From the NCBI RefSeq assembly GCF_004791695.1, contig NZ_SRSO01000022.1, positions 1 through 64,000 on the forward strand: a DNA stretch of 64,000 nucleotides. The letters are read 5' to 3'. Source of the stretch: Flavivirga rizhaonensis (GTDB lineage Bacteria > Bacteroidota > Bacteroidia > Flavobacteriales > Flavobacteriaceae). A program made the translations under genes and the position numbers. Positions 37,030 through 46,086 of this stretch are shown piece by piece (within the stretch, counting starts at the first letter, position 1; every line of letters starts with the position of its first letter). The notes beneath the pieces are model-generated. The model made no database searches. It was not told the origin of the DNA and saw only the letters and a list, made by a program, of their open reading frames with translations.

Positions 37030-38721
37030 ATGAGCGACGATAAGAAAGTAATTTTCTCAATGTCTGGTTTAACCAAGACATTTCAAGGTGCCAATACACC
37101 AGTATTAAAAAATATTTATTTAAGCTTCTTTTATGGAGCTAAAATTGGAATTTTAGGTCTTAATGGTTCAGGTAAATCTACATTATTAAAAATCATTGCA
37201 GGCGTTGATAAAAATTTTCAAGGAGATGTCACCTTTTTACAAGATTACTCCGTTGGATTTTTAGAGCAAGAACCAAAGCTAGATCATGATAAAACAGTGA
37301 TGGAAGTAGTACGTGAAGGTGCTGCCGAAACTGTTGCTATTCTTGACGAGTATAATAAGATTAATGACATGTTTGGTTTGGAAGAAGTGTATTCCGATCC
37401 AGACAAAATGGAGAAGTTAATGAACCGTCAGGCAGAGCTTCAAGATCAAATTGATGCAGCCAATGCTTGGGAACTCGATACCAAACTAGAAATCGCTATG
37501 GATGCCTTGCGTACTCCAGATGGTGATAAGAAAATTGGTGTACTTTCCGGAGGAGAGAAACGCCGTGTAGCACTATGTCGTTTGCTTTTGCAGGAACCAG
37601 ACGTATTGTTATTAGATGAGCCTACCAACCATTTAGATGCAGAGTCGGTACACTGGCTAGAACATCATTTAGCACAATATAAAGGGACTGTGATTGCAGT
37701 AACGCACGATAGATACTTTTTGGATAATGTAGCGGGTTGGATCTTAGAGTTAGATAGAGGAGAAGGTATCCCATGGAAAGGAAACTATTCCTCTTGGTTA
37801 GATCAGAAATCAAAACGTTTAGCACAAGAAAGTAAAACAGCATCTAAACGTCAAAAAACCTTAGAACGTGAGTTGGAATGGGTAAGACAAGGTGCCAAAG
37901 GCCGTCAAACCAAACAAAAAGCACGTTTAAAGAATTACGATAAGTTAATGAGTCAAGATCAAAAACAACTTGACGAAAAACTAGAAATATACATCCCTAA
38001 TGGACCAAGGTTAGGAACCAATGTTATTGAAGCTACAGGTGTTAGTAAAGGGTATGATGATAAATTGTTATACGATGATTTAAACTTTAATCTACCACAA
38101 GCAGGAATTGTTGGGGTTATTGGACCAAACGGAGCTGGTAAAACTACTATTTTCAGAATGATAATGGGAGAAGAAACGCCAGATAAAGGCGAGTTTAAAG
38201 TAGGAGAGACCTCCCAAATAGCTTATGTAGATCAAAGTCATTCCAATATAGATCCAGAAAAATCAATTTGGCAAAACTTTAGTGATGAGCAAGAATTGGT
38301 TATGATGGGAGGAAAACAAGTAAATTCACGAGCTTATTTAAGTCGTTTTAATTTCTCAGGAAGCGAACAAAATAAGCAAGTAAAATTACTTTCTGGAGGA
38401 GAAAGAAACCGTTTACACCTTGCCATGACACTTAAAGAAGAAGGCAACGTATTACTTTTGGATGAGCCAACAAATGATCTTGATGTAAATACATTACGAG
38501 CACTAGAAGAAGGGCTGGAAAACTTTGCTGGTTGTGCTGTAGTTATATCGCACGATAGATGGTTTTTAGATAGAATATGCACACACATCCTTGCTTTTGA
38601 AGGAGACTCTCAAGTCTATTTCTTTGAAGGTAGTTTTAGTGATTACGAAGAAAATAAAAAGAAACGTCTTGGTGGCGATTTAATGCCAAAACGAATAAAG
38701 TATAAAAAACTAGTAAGATAA
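37030..38721 (+). CDS. ettA: Energy-dependent translational throttle protein EttA (ABC-F)
   Basis: The 563-residue product has two ABC domains in tandem, Walker A GLNGSGKST and GPNGAGKTT, signatures LSGGEKRRVALCRLLL and LSGGERNRLHLAMTL, and Walker B regions LLLDEPTNHLD and LLLDEPTNDLD. The arm and the inter-domain linker (TASKRQKTLERELEWVRQG) match EttA. It binds the ribosomal E site and couples translation to the ATP/ADP ratio. Length matches the family. A terminator follows directly. Confidence 0.95.
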   Translation: MSDDKKVIFSMSGLTKTFQGANTPVLKNIYLSFFYGAKIGILGLNGSGKSTLLKIIAGVDKNFQGDVTFLQDYSVGFLEQEPKLDHDKTVMEVVREGAAETVAILDEYNKINDMFGLEEVYSDPDKMEKLMNRQAELQDQIDAANAWELDTKLEIAMDALRTPDGDKKIGVLSGGEKRRVALCRLLLQEPDVLLLDEPTNHLDAESVHWLEHHLAQYKGTVIAVTHDRYFLDNVAGWILELDRGEGIPWKGNYSSWLDQKSKRLAQESKTASKRQKTLERELEWVRQGAKGRQTKQKARLKNYDKLMSQDQKQLDEKLEIYIPNGPRLGTNVIEATGVSKGYDDKLLYDDLNFNLPQAGIVGVIGPNGAGKTTIFRMIMGEETPDKGEFKVGETSQIAYVDQSHSNIDPEKSIWQNFSDEQELVMMGGKQVNSRAYLSRFNFSGSEQNKQVKLLSGGERNRLHLAMTLKEEGNVLLLDEPTNDLDVNTLRALEEGLENFAGCAVVISHDRWFLDRICTHILAFEGDSQVYFFEGSFSDYEENKKKRLGGDLMPKRIKYKKLVR

Positions 38722-38726
38722 ATTTT

Positions 38727-38757
38727 TAAAACGCCTGCTGAAAAGTGGGCGTTTTTT
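38727..38757 (+). terminator. Rho-independent terminator
   Basis: The sequence aaaacgcc...gggcgtttt with an 11-base loop is followed by T's. It ends the ettA transcript and lies at the 3' end of the convergent small gene. Confidence 0.8.
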
Positions 38758-38995
38758 ATTTGTTGTCATACATATGCCCCTCGGTAAAATCTTTATAAGT
38801 TTCCTCTTCATCAGGCATTTTTGTATCCATACTATTTAACTTTTCATTTTCCTTTTTTAGTTTATAGGATTTTCTAACACCTAAAATCAATAAAATTGAA
38901 AAAATGAGAACAACAATGATTAGTACAGTAACAATATCAGATTGGTTAATTAATAAGGGAGTTAATAAAAATATAGTCGAATAGTTGGATAACAT
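38756..38995 (-). CDS. Small single-pass membrane protein
   Basis: The 79-residue product has a membrane segment IVTVLIIVVLIFSILLILGV at about 20-39 followed by a charged tail (ENEKLNSMDTKMPDEEETYKDF). Function is unknown. It may be an independent gene, convergent with ettA. Confidence 0.6.
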   Translation of the reverse strand: MLSNYSTIFLLTPLLINQSDIVTVLIIVVLIFSILLILGVRKSYKLKKENEKLNSMDTKMPDEEETYKDFTEGHMYDNK

Positions 38996-39343
38996 ATATT
39001 ATCGTATGTCTTTGATTAATAGTCACTCAAATATAATATAATTTATTTAGAAGGCAATTTTAAAGTAGCCATTTAGGGCATAAAAAAATAGTGAAATCTT
39101 AAAAAAATGTAACATTTTAACAACAAATTATACTAATAGTTAAAGTACTGTAAGTTGAGAAATTACCTCACAAATTAAAATTTGAGATTTCCGTTTATCC
39201 GTTTAATTGTCATTTCTTAGTTTGTGTTGAACTTATTTCGGTAAAAAGGGTGTCTAAAAGCATTTGTTTGCTTTTAAAATTGATTTTTTTTAACGACATT
39301 GCTTATCTAAAATATATATAATTTAAAAAAACATTCTAACCTT
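38996..39343. other. Spacer without recognisable genes
   Basis: In 348 AT-rich bases I see only a short hairpin (taaaagca / tgctttta, 39256-39277) and no frame. It presumably contains the promoter of the coiled-coil gene. Confidence 0.5.
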
Positions 39344-40690
39344 ATGTCTGACGATTTTGATTTATTGGAAACCAATTCTAACGAGAAAACAGAAAAAGTA
39401 GATGTTAATTGGGGAAAAGCCATTGACACTATGAAATCTAAATTGTCTCAAGAAGATGATCCGGAAGTTCGACAAAAAATATTAAATGCCACCTTAGATG
39501 ATGTGGTACACATGGCAGAAAAAGATAGATCAACCCTTTTAGATGCTATTAAAGATTTAACCGACTATCAAGACGAAGTTGGTATCATTTTCGAAAAATT
39601 CTCAGCACTTAATCCTACCGAGCAAAAAGTAATAGACGATGCTCAAAAAGCGCTAGAGCGTGCTAAAATAGAATTAGAAGATGCCGAAGCAAAACCAGAT
39701 ACATGGTGGAATAACCTTTGGGGGCGCAAAAGCAAAATAAAAAAGGCGCAAGAAGAACTTAAAACTGCAGAAAAAATACGTGCAGCTGCAGATAATAAAG
39801 CAAAAGCCATGTTTCAAGAGCGTATTGAAAGCGCAGATATTCAGACACTATTAAGCGAATTATCATATAAATCTCAAGCAGCCGTAAGCAGATTAAAAAA
39901 TCGCGAAGTAGAGATTAAGGAAGTAGAAGATAAGTTGCAAGATGCTATTGTAGAAGCCACTAAAAATCATACAAAAGCTTTAGAGAAGAAGAAAGAAGTA
40001 GAAGCGAAGCTAGAAGAGCAATACGCCTTATTAAAACAAGCAAGACAAGAACTTGAAGATATTGCAGATAAACAATCTGCAGACTATGCACAAGCCGTTG
40101 GTAAAGTAACGACTCTAGAGCAAAAAGTAGAAGAATTAGAAGGTTTAAAAAACGCGTATACCACCTTAGCAGCAAGTAAAGATAGTTTCGTACACAAGCA
40201 TAATTTAACTATTAAAGTATTAACCTCTTTGCGTAGCAACCTACAAACGCATCGTGCAAAATTAAAGAGTGATACCGAAGAGCGTTTAAAATATTATGAC
40301 GGTTATGTAGTCGCTTTAAAAGCACGAACCGATCAAGAATTTGCAGCTATTTTAGAACACCTGGGAGTAAAAACAGATGAACATATAGGTGAAACTCTAG
40401 CATCTATGCATACAGCAAGTGCTAAAGCGCGTCAAGATATGATGGATAATATTCCAGTTCATGAAAAAGTAATGCAAGGCGTATACAGTAGCTACGCAGA
40501 GGCTTTACAGGAAATTCGTGCAAAAGACAGTGATATTCAAAAGAATTTTGCAGAACGTTATGGTATCGATATGAAAGAGATTTTTGAAGATTATTATAAA
40601 GTCGATCCTAATAAAGCATTAGAAGGAGATAATGGCGAACCAGAAGGAAAACCAAAACCAGAATCAAGCGACGACGATTTATTGAGCTAA
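39344..40690 (+). CDS. Long coiled-coil cytoplasmic protein
   Basis: The 448-residue product is mostly alpha-helical, with heptad-rich coiled coil from about residue 95 to 285 (KALERAKIELEDAEAK, then many Glu/Lys/Gln repeats). No membrane segment. A WWNNLWGR patch breaks the coil. It starts a co-directional series of unrecognised genes that includes an AAA+ ATPase, which suggests a structural or scaffold role in one process. Not TelA-like on inspection. Confidence 0.7.
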   Translation: MSDDFDLLETNSNEKTEKVDVNWGKAIDTMKSKLSQEDDPEVRQKILNATLDDVVHMAEKDRSTLLDAIKDLTDYQDEVGIIFEKFSALNPTEQKVIDDAQKALERAKIELEDAEAKPDTWWNNLWGRKSKIKKAQEELKTAEKIRAAADNKAKAMFQERIESADIQTLLSELSYKSQAAVSRLKNREVEIKEVEDKLQDAIVEATKNHTKALEKKKEVEAKLEEQYALLKQARQELEDIADKQSADYAQAVGKVTTLEQKVEELEGLKNAYTTLAASKDSFVHKHNLTIKVLTSLRSNLQTHRAKLKSDTEERLKYYDGYVVALKARTDQEFAAILEHLGVKTDEHIGETLASMHTASAKARQDMMDNIPVHEKVMQGVYSSYAEALQEIRAKDSDIQKNFAERYGIDMKEIFEDYYKVDPNKALEGDNGEPEGKPKPESSDDDLLS

Positions 40691-40699
40691 TTGTCATTC

Positions 40700-40728
40700 T
40701 GGAGTTTATACTGAGCGTAGTCGAAGTA
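40700..40728. repeat. Half-palindrome of the dispersed repeat
   Basis: The sequence containing actgagcgtagtcgaagt is one arm of the ctgagcgnagtcgaa repeat also seen at 53020-53034. A complementary partner is missing here. Confidence 0.45.
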
Positions 40729-40781
40729 AAGGCAGGAATCTCAATCAAATAAACTATAAATATTTTAATAATTTGAGCGTT

Positions 40782-40836
40782 ACTTTTTACTCATAAGTAT
40801 CATATTTTAAAAACATGATACTTATGAGTAAAAAGT
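40782..40836. repeat. Perfect 22-base inverted repeat
   Basis: Arm 40782-40803 returns exactly reversed at 40815-40836, with an 11-base loop. The core is actttttactcataagtatcat. It lies after the coiled-coil gene and could form a stable cruciform or terminator. Confidence 0.8.
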
Positions 40837-40978
40837 CAGGCTTTCGGCAGTCGCTTTTTTTGAGAAAAACAAAAAAGAGCTTCAACAATGCCTCTATCCT
40901 TAACGTGCTATTCAACTAATTTAATTGATAAACGAGTAAGAACGTTTTACTTTTACTAGTTCACTTTTAATAAATAAA

Positions 40979-42040
40979 ATGTCCATTAATCACATTGTAA
41001 CACCATTAGATTCAGCAGTTCTTGACTCCAAAGAACAGTATGTTTTCTATCATAAAATGGTCGACTTTGCATTTAAAGAACTTGTGGTTGCCGTACAACA
41101 ACAAGAGCTATGTAATAGTCAAGAAATTAAATTATTTAAGCAGTATAGCGACTTGTTATTATATTCCATAGAAGCCATGCGTATAAAATATATGTATGAT
41201 GATGAGGATAATATGAAAGTCGATTTAACCCATTCAGGGTTTCCTAACTATTTAGAATTTCGATATTTGTTTAACGATTTAGAATTGCGGGATGATTATT
41301 TAGGAAGGTTAACACCCATTAGCACTTTAAAAGAAGAGTTTTTAGAAACATTAATGCGCAAAAAGGAGCCTATTAAGAAAAGTAAATTATTCCAGGCTGC
41401 ATCTATAGTATATTATTCATCAGTAAAGAAACAATATATCTTTAACCGTTTTGTACAAGGCAAAATTTTAAGTGCACCAGAAGGTATAGATACAAAATAC
41501 ATGACTAGCTGGAGTTTTTATGATGTCTCACACAACAGACCGTTTATCTGTTTTATGTATTTCAATTATAGCGGAACAGATGTAAAAGATTATAAAGATG
41601 ACATTTATGAAGTTTTGAAAACGACAGCCGATAGAAAAATGAGTTTAGATACCATGGCATATACTATAGATAGAAAATTACCAAAAGTATCACCAAAGCT
41701 TTTAAAACGTATTGATTTAGGGCCTGTGCATAATGTATTTGCAAAAGATGAAAACGATATAACACATGCCGTTTTAGAAGGCATAGGAAAAAAAGATATT
41801 CCTTTAGAATCCTACGCGATATCTCTTAAAATTGATGAAGTTGAATCTGGAAGTGAATTTAAAGAAGGTCGTTTTTTTAATAAACAAATCCTTCAAAAAT
41901 GGAACGGTGTATTTAAACAAAAATATGTATTTGCACCACACCGCATTATTCAATTATTATATAATAAAACACCAGAGATTATGAATAATTTGGCAAAACC
42001 ACCTATTGAAATTGCTGGTTTAAAAATAGAAAAGCCTTAA
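40979..42040 (+). CDS. Unrecognised protein of the AAA+ cluster
   Basis: The 353-residue product is soluble, with alternating helix and strand and many Tyr/Phe/Lys. No signal peptide or known motif is visible. It follows the coiled-coil gene on the same strand after a repeat spacer, and the next cluster gene on the strand is the AAA+ ATPase beyond the minus-strand insert. Function unknown. Confidence 0.7.
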   Translation: MSINHIVTPLDSAVLDSKEQYVFYHKMVDFAFKELVVAVQQQELCNSQEIKLFKQYSDLLLYSIEAMRIKYMYDDEDNMKVDLTHSGFPNYLEFRYLFNDLELRDDYLGRLTPISTLKEEFLETLMRKKEPIKKSKLFQAASIVYYSSVKKQYIFNRFVQGKILSAPEGIDTKYMTSWSFYDVSHNRPFICFMYFNYSGTDVKDYKDDIYEVLKTTADRKMSLDTMAYTIDRKLPKVSPKLLKRIDLGPVHNVFAKDENDITHAVLEGIGKKDIPLESYAISLKIDEVESGSEFKEGRFFNKQILQKWNGVFKQKYVFAPHRIIQLLYNKTPEIMNNLAKPPIEIAGLKIEKP

Positions 42041-42057
42041 TACCCTTTTCTATTTTT
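42022..42057. terminator. Bidirectional terminator
   Basis: The stem aaaaatagaaaa / ttttctattttt (perfect 12 bases) overlaps the end of the upstream gene and faces the convergent T9SS gene from the other side. Confidence 0.7.
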
Positions 42058-42694
42058 TTATAATTTTCCTGGTAAAAGTTCTGTTCTCGTCTAATATTTT
42101 CAAAATATACACCCCAGAAGATAATTCAGACATTTCTAGGTTAACCCCATTGTCATTATCAATTTTCTTTACCGTAAACTCAGTTCCTAAAATGCTATAA
42201 AGTTTTATTTCAAAATTAACAGGTATATTTGTTAGAGTTAAAACATTTTCAACTGGATTAGGAGTCATACTAACTTCATTTTCTATATCTGGAATAGATA
42301 ATGATGAATTATCATAAATTTTAATATCATCAATAAAAAATGTTCCAAAACCAGTTCCTGAGGTATTATCATCAATTATTTCAATATTAAAAACTGGGTT
42401 TACCAATTCATCAGTAGTTGTAAAATCGTGTTTTAAATCTATCCATTCATTCTTATTAAACGCCGTTAAATCCCAAATAAGTTCATGGCCACCATCCAAA
42501 GTCGTTTTAAAACCATTTAAGGTAGCGTCCGACTCAATAAAAATACTTAAATGTAGGCTGTGATCTGTATTTTCAGCAAGCGTATATCGCGAACTTGGAA
42601 CCGAGGAAAAAGAATTAAAGGAATACACAGTTTGTGAATAGCCAAAATTAATGGCTACAGTTAGTATAACTATAAAAAACATTATTTTTTTCAT
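42050..42694 (-). CDS. Secreted protein with T9SS sorting domain
   Basis: I start at ATG 42694, where a signal peptide begins (MKKIMFFIVILTVAINFGYSQ); an upstream ATG at 42736 would add polar residues. The middle part is beta-rich and carbohydrate-binding-like (NEWIDLKHDF, GTFFIDDIKIYDNS). The C terminus is a Por sorting domain (VSMTPNPVENVLTL to GVYILKILDENRTFTRKIIKK). It lies 10 bases after the large enzyme gene and may act with it. Confidence 0.75.
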   Translation of the reverse strand: MKKIMFFIVILTVAINFGYSQTVYSFNSFSSVPSSRYTLAENTDHSLHLSIFIESDATLNGFKTTLDGGHELIWDLTAFNKNEWIDLKHDFTTTDELVNPVFNIEIIDDNTSGTGFGTFFIDDIKIYDNSSLSIPDIENEVSMTPNPVENVLTLTNIPVNFEIKLYSILGTEFTVKKIDNDNGVNLEMSELSSGVYILKILDENRTFTRKIIKK

Positions 42695-42704
42695 GCTTAG
42701 TTTT

Positions 42705-45700
42705 TTAGTAATAATCACTTGAAAGTGTGATGTCAAAAAATTTGAAACCTCCTAAAGGTACTTCAATATCAATAGTATTACCACTATATGTTTCAGATGG
42801 GTTGAGCACATTTTTTATGCCCGAAACACTAATTTCCGAAGTATTAATTTGAACTTTAGCAGTACCTCCATGTGGATTTAAATACCCCGAATCAATAAGA
42901 GTTAAACGTAAATGCCGCTTATTGGTTTGACAAACTACCCAAGCCACATTCCCTGATACTTTTATAGGAAGCAAATCGGCACTATTTTCTATGTCTGTTT
43001 TTATTGTTTGATAATAGTTGCTATCTGGGTCGAAAGATGCTGTTTGGTTATAATCTGAGTAATATTTTTTACCGTCAGTAAAGTATTCTTTTGTCTTTCC
43101 TGAATAAAAAGGATGCATGTGATCCTCCAACTTACCTCTAACAGGTTGTGTTTGTCCGCTAGGAACATCAGGAGGTGTTATTAAAACCATACCATTTTCA
43201 TAGGCTGGAATAAAGTTTAAACGTCTTTCTTTGGCACCAGCAGCATAGGTCGAAAAATCGTATTCTGTGTTTTTAGCCCCAGGAAACGCTCCGCTTAATC
43301 TTCCAAAGACAAATTTTTCTTCTCCAGCGGTTTTATCAAACCCTGTTAGGAACTTCACTGAAGTCGATTTATAAAGATATTGAAGGTCTGGGTTAAGGAT
43401 GCTTAAATGCACTGGAGAAATACTGAGCAGTTGATTACGCTTAGGGACATAGATAGCGCCTTTTGCTGTTAATTCTAAAACTAACTTCATCCAAGAACTC
43501 TCAAACGTTTCAAAATTATTAAAGTGGGTAGCTCCACTTGCAAGTGAATAAATGGTATGTCGTAAATAATGATTTTTGGCTCTGGGGTGACAAAACTGAC
43601 GTAATCTATCATAAGAAGCATTATCAGGTACGCTTCGAGAGCCCCAGTTATTCACAGCGCCACTCATCCAAACTCCCATTCTTCCTGCAACGCTCAGTTC
43701 CATCGATTTATCTTGAGTTTCTTCCATTGATGGTATGAAAATATCTGCAAACTCACCAGAAATCAACCTATCCCATGCAGCTGTATGAACATCACCTTGC
43801 CAAAATGTATGTTTGGTTCTAACATGCATTTTTACATTTAAGTTATTAGTCTTTACATTGTCTGTTATTTCATAAAAATAATCATCCATGAACTGTTCAA
43901 ATTCTGGATCTTTATCTACAATTTCAGGATATATTAGTACTTTTTGTTTACTAATATCGGCTGTAAAAATCTCATTTAATACAGGTTGCGAAAAAGGGGA
44001 AGGGTCATTACCGTGTCCGCCCCAAAAAGAAACGCCGTGTGGGTTTCTGTTTAATGCATCGATTCTAATTTGAGTAACATTTTTATAATCATTACTACAT
44101 ACAGAAATATCGGGGTCTTCGTCGCAATCTAAATACGTAAACCTACTATCTCTTTTGTTTTGATATTTAACACTTGAAATATCTGAAGCTCTATCCCAAT
44201 TTCTATATCTTTGGCTAAACACGTTTTCTAGAACTTTAGGTCCATTAATAGGGTCTATGGCTTCCATGGTATTTATAAATGCTTTAGTAGAATTACTAGT
44301 ATTGTTACTTAAACCAGTAACAAAGTATACATTATTTGGTGAGGATGGCACTTCATAGCTTGGTCTTACGTAAGAAGCTACTTGAGTTTTAATAGTTTCA
44401 ACGTTATCCAATAATGTTGTTATTTTTCCTGGAGGAACTAAATTCACATAGTTTTGTTCCCAATCAGGATTCATAGTGTCAATAACATGTACACAACTAC
44501 CACCAGATTGGCTTCCTGCAAATAATAGTTTCCCAGAAACCGTGTCTTTCCACAAGTCATTATAAGCAAATGAAGATTGAATACGTCTGCTCGATGTTAA
44601 GTTTTCATCTTGAATGATGATATCAGAGCCAAAAAGCGTCAAGAATATAGATCCAGAAGATGTGTTAACCACTTCAGATTGAGGAACACGATAGCCATTG
44701 ACGTCTGTGTAACCATTTCCTATTAAATCCACTAATACCCCTTGAATAGGTTGTCCGCCAACACTTGATGTAGAGGTGTAATTATCAATATCTGGATTTA
44801 GTGTGAATGCTCCAGATCTGTTACGTTGTGTGCTGTTACCCAAAAGTATGATAGGTTTATTATCTGATGGATTATTAACCAGTTTAAAATAACCTATTGG
44901 TTTAAGGGTGTTTAAAACTATGCCCACGTTGGTTGCCGCCCCAGGGATTTGAATGGGTAAATCTTCTAAAGGTTCAAATTGATAAAAAGTACCCTTGACT
45001 TGCATGCTATTGTTAGTCGCTATCATGCCCAGATGATCGTTATTGGCATCTTGCGGAATGGGTCTTAAAAAATTAGCTATATGCAAGTTGTCTTTAAAAA
45101 GATTGAATGTTTTATCTCCAAAAATTTTAAAGTTTGAATAGTTTTCAGATTTAACTTCTTTATTAAAAGAGCCATCGGCATTTAAGTAGTAAATGCTATT
45201 ATCAAAATTGCCACAAGCAATGTATGGAGCGCCTTCTTTTTTTACTACACAAACAGCATACATTGGGGTTACTCCGCTTATTTGTGAAATAGAAAATGTA
45301 TCCCAAAGCTTTGTACCATTTTGAGAATCTAAACAATATAATTTACCGTCGGCACTTGCTACTAAAATTTCATCATTCCCATCATTGTTTAAATCGTAAC
45401 AAAAAATATCATTGTTTCCAACGCCAGAGGGTTCATCGCTAGTTGAAGATTTTAATTCAACATCCCAAAGGATATTGCCTCCAAAGTCAATGCCCAACAT
45501 CCTACCATCATAGCTACTCACAATAATCATAGACTGTCCACCTCTTACAGCATTCCTAACTTTAGAGATTGTATAGGGTGTTACAAAACTTTCAATAGCA
45601 TTACTAATCTCGTTCAATGTAAATTTTAGACTTTTACTACCTCGCGATTTCCGCTCTGTTGTGGTTATCCAATTTTCAGATTGAGTAGTTCTCCATTTAG

Positions 45701-45848
45701 CGAGGTCTCCAGCCGCCTCAAAACCGTAATAAAATGAATTGGTTTTTTGTTCTCCAACAGGGGCCGTAGGGTTCACAATATCTTGAGCGGACACAACACT
45801 TAGACATAAAAAACATAATGTAGAAATGAAAAAACTCGTTTTAAACAT
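42705..45848 (-). CDS. Large secreted protein, lambda-carrageenase-like (GH150), tentative
   Basis: The 1047-residue product has a signal peptide and a PQQ-like beta-propeller in the N-terminal half (DGRMLGIDFGGNILWDV, DLNNDGNDEILVASADGKLYCLDSQ, each blade ending in a W or D turn). The C-terminal half contains NPHGVSFWGGHGND. Lambda-carrageenases of GH150 are about 900-1000 residues with an N-terminal propeller, which fits. I could not confirm catalytic residues. The pairing with a T9SS protein and the presence of a sulfatase and GH82-like gene support carrageenan degradation. Confidence 0.5.
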   Translation of the reverse strand: MFKTSFFISTLCFLCLSVVSAQDIVNPTAPVGEQKTNSFYYGFEAAGDLAKWRTTQSENWITTTERKSRGSKSLKFTLNEISNAIESFVTPYTISKVRNAVRGGQSMIIVSSYDGRMLGIDFGGNILWDVELKSSTSDEPSGVGNNDIFCYDLNNDGNDEILVASADGKLYCLDSQNGTKLWDTFSISQISGVTPMYAVCVVKKEGAPYIACGNFDNSIYYLNADGSFNKEVKSENYSNFKIFGDKTFNLFKDNLHIANFLRPIPQDANNDHLGMIATNNSMQVKGTFYQFEPLEDLPIQIPGAATNVGIVLNTLKPIGYFKLVNNPSDNKPIILLGNSTQRNRSGAFTLNPDIDNYTSTSSVGGQPIQGVLVDLIGNGYTDVNGYRVPQSEVVNTSSGSIFLTLFGSDIIIQDENLTSSRRIQSSFAYNDLWKDTVSGKLLFAGSQSGGSCVHVIDTMNPDWEQNYVNLVPPGKITTLLDNVETIKTQVASYVRPSYEVPSSPNNVYFVTGLSNNTSNSTKAFINTMEAIDPINGPKVLENVFSQRYRNWDRASDISSVKYQNKRDSRFTYLDCDEDPDISVCSNDYKNVTQIRIDALNRNPHGVSFWGGHGNDPSPFSQPVLNEIFTADISKQKVLIYPEIVDKDPEFEQFMDDYFYEITDNVKTNNLNVKMHVRTKHTFWQGDVHTAAWDRLISGEFADIFIPSMEETQDKSMELSVAGRMGVWMSGAVNNWGSRSVPDNASYDRLRQFCHPRAKNHYLRHTIYSLASGATHFNNFETFESSWMKLVLELTAKGAIYVPKRNQLLSISPVHLSILNPDLQYLYKSTSVKFLTGFDKTAGEEKFVFGRLSGAFPGAKNTEYDFSTYAAGAKERRLNFIPAYENGMVLITPPDVPSGQTQPVRGKLEDHMHPFYSGKTKEYFTDGKKYYSDYNQTASFDPDSNYYQTIKTDIENSADLLPIKVSGNVAWVVCQTNKRHLRLTLIDSGYLNPHGGTAKVQINTSEISVSGIKNVLNPSETYSGNTIDIEVPLGGFKFFDITLSSDYY

Positions 45849-46086
45849 TTTAATTTTTCGTTTTGATAAAAATTAATTTTTAAAGGCTAAAGTACTTTTC
45901 TTATTTTGAACATATGCATTTAAGAGTTCAAATAATGTATCTCTGAGTAAATTGAAAAAAATATCATTAAGAAGTAACAAAAACTAGTCTTTTAATACTA
46001 ATTTTATGGAGTGGTTATACAAATTAGTTTATTATATTAATAAAAATGTATATCACTAAAACTATTTATAAACTTAACCATAGTAT

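Noticed and set aside
37446..38588. Several frames on the minus strand within ettA
   Set aside because: They are antisense to conserved ABC motifs and show no independent features.
39344..40690. TelA/toxic-anion-resistance or tellurite cluster assignment
   Set aside because: The coiled coil is generic and no TelA or TerD signature is visible in the cluster, so I did not transfer that name.
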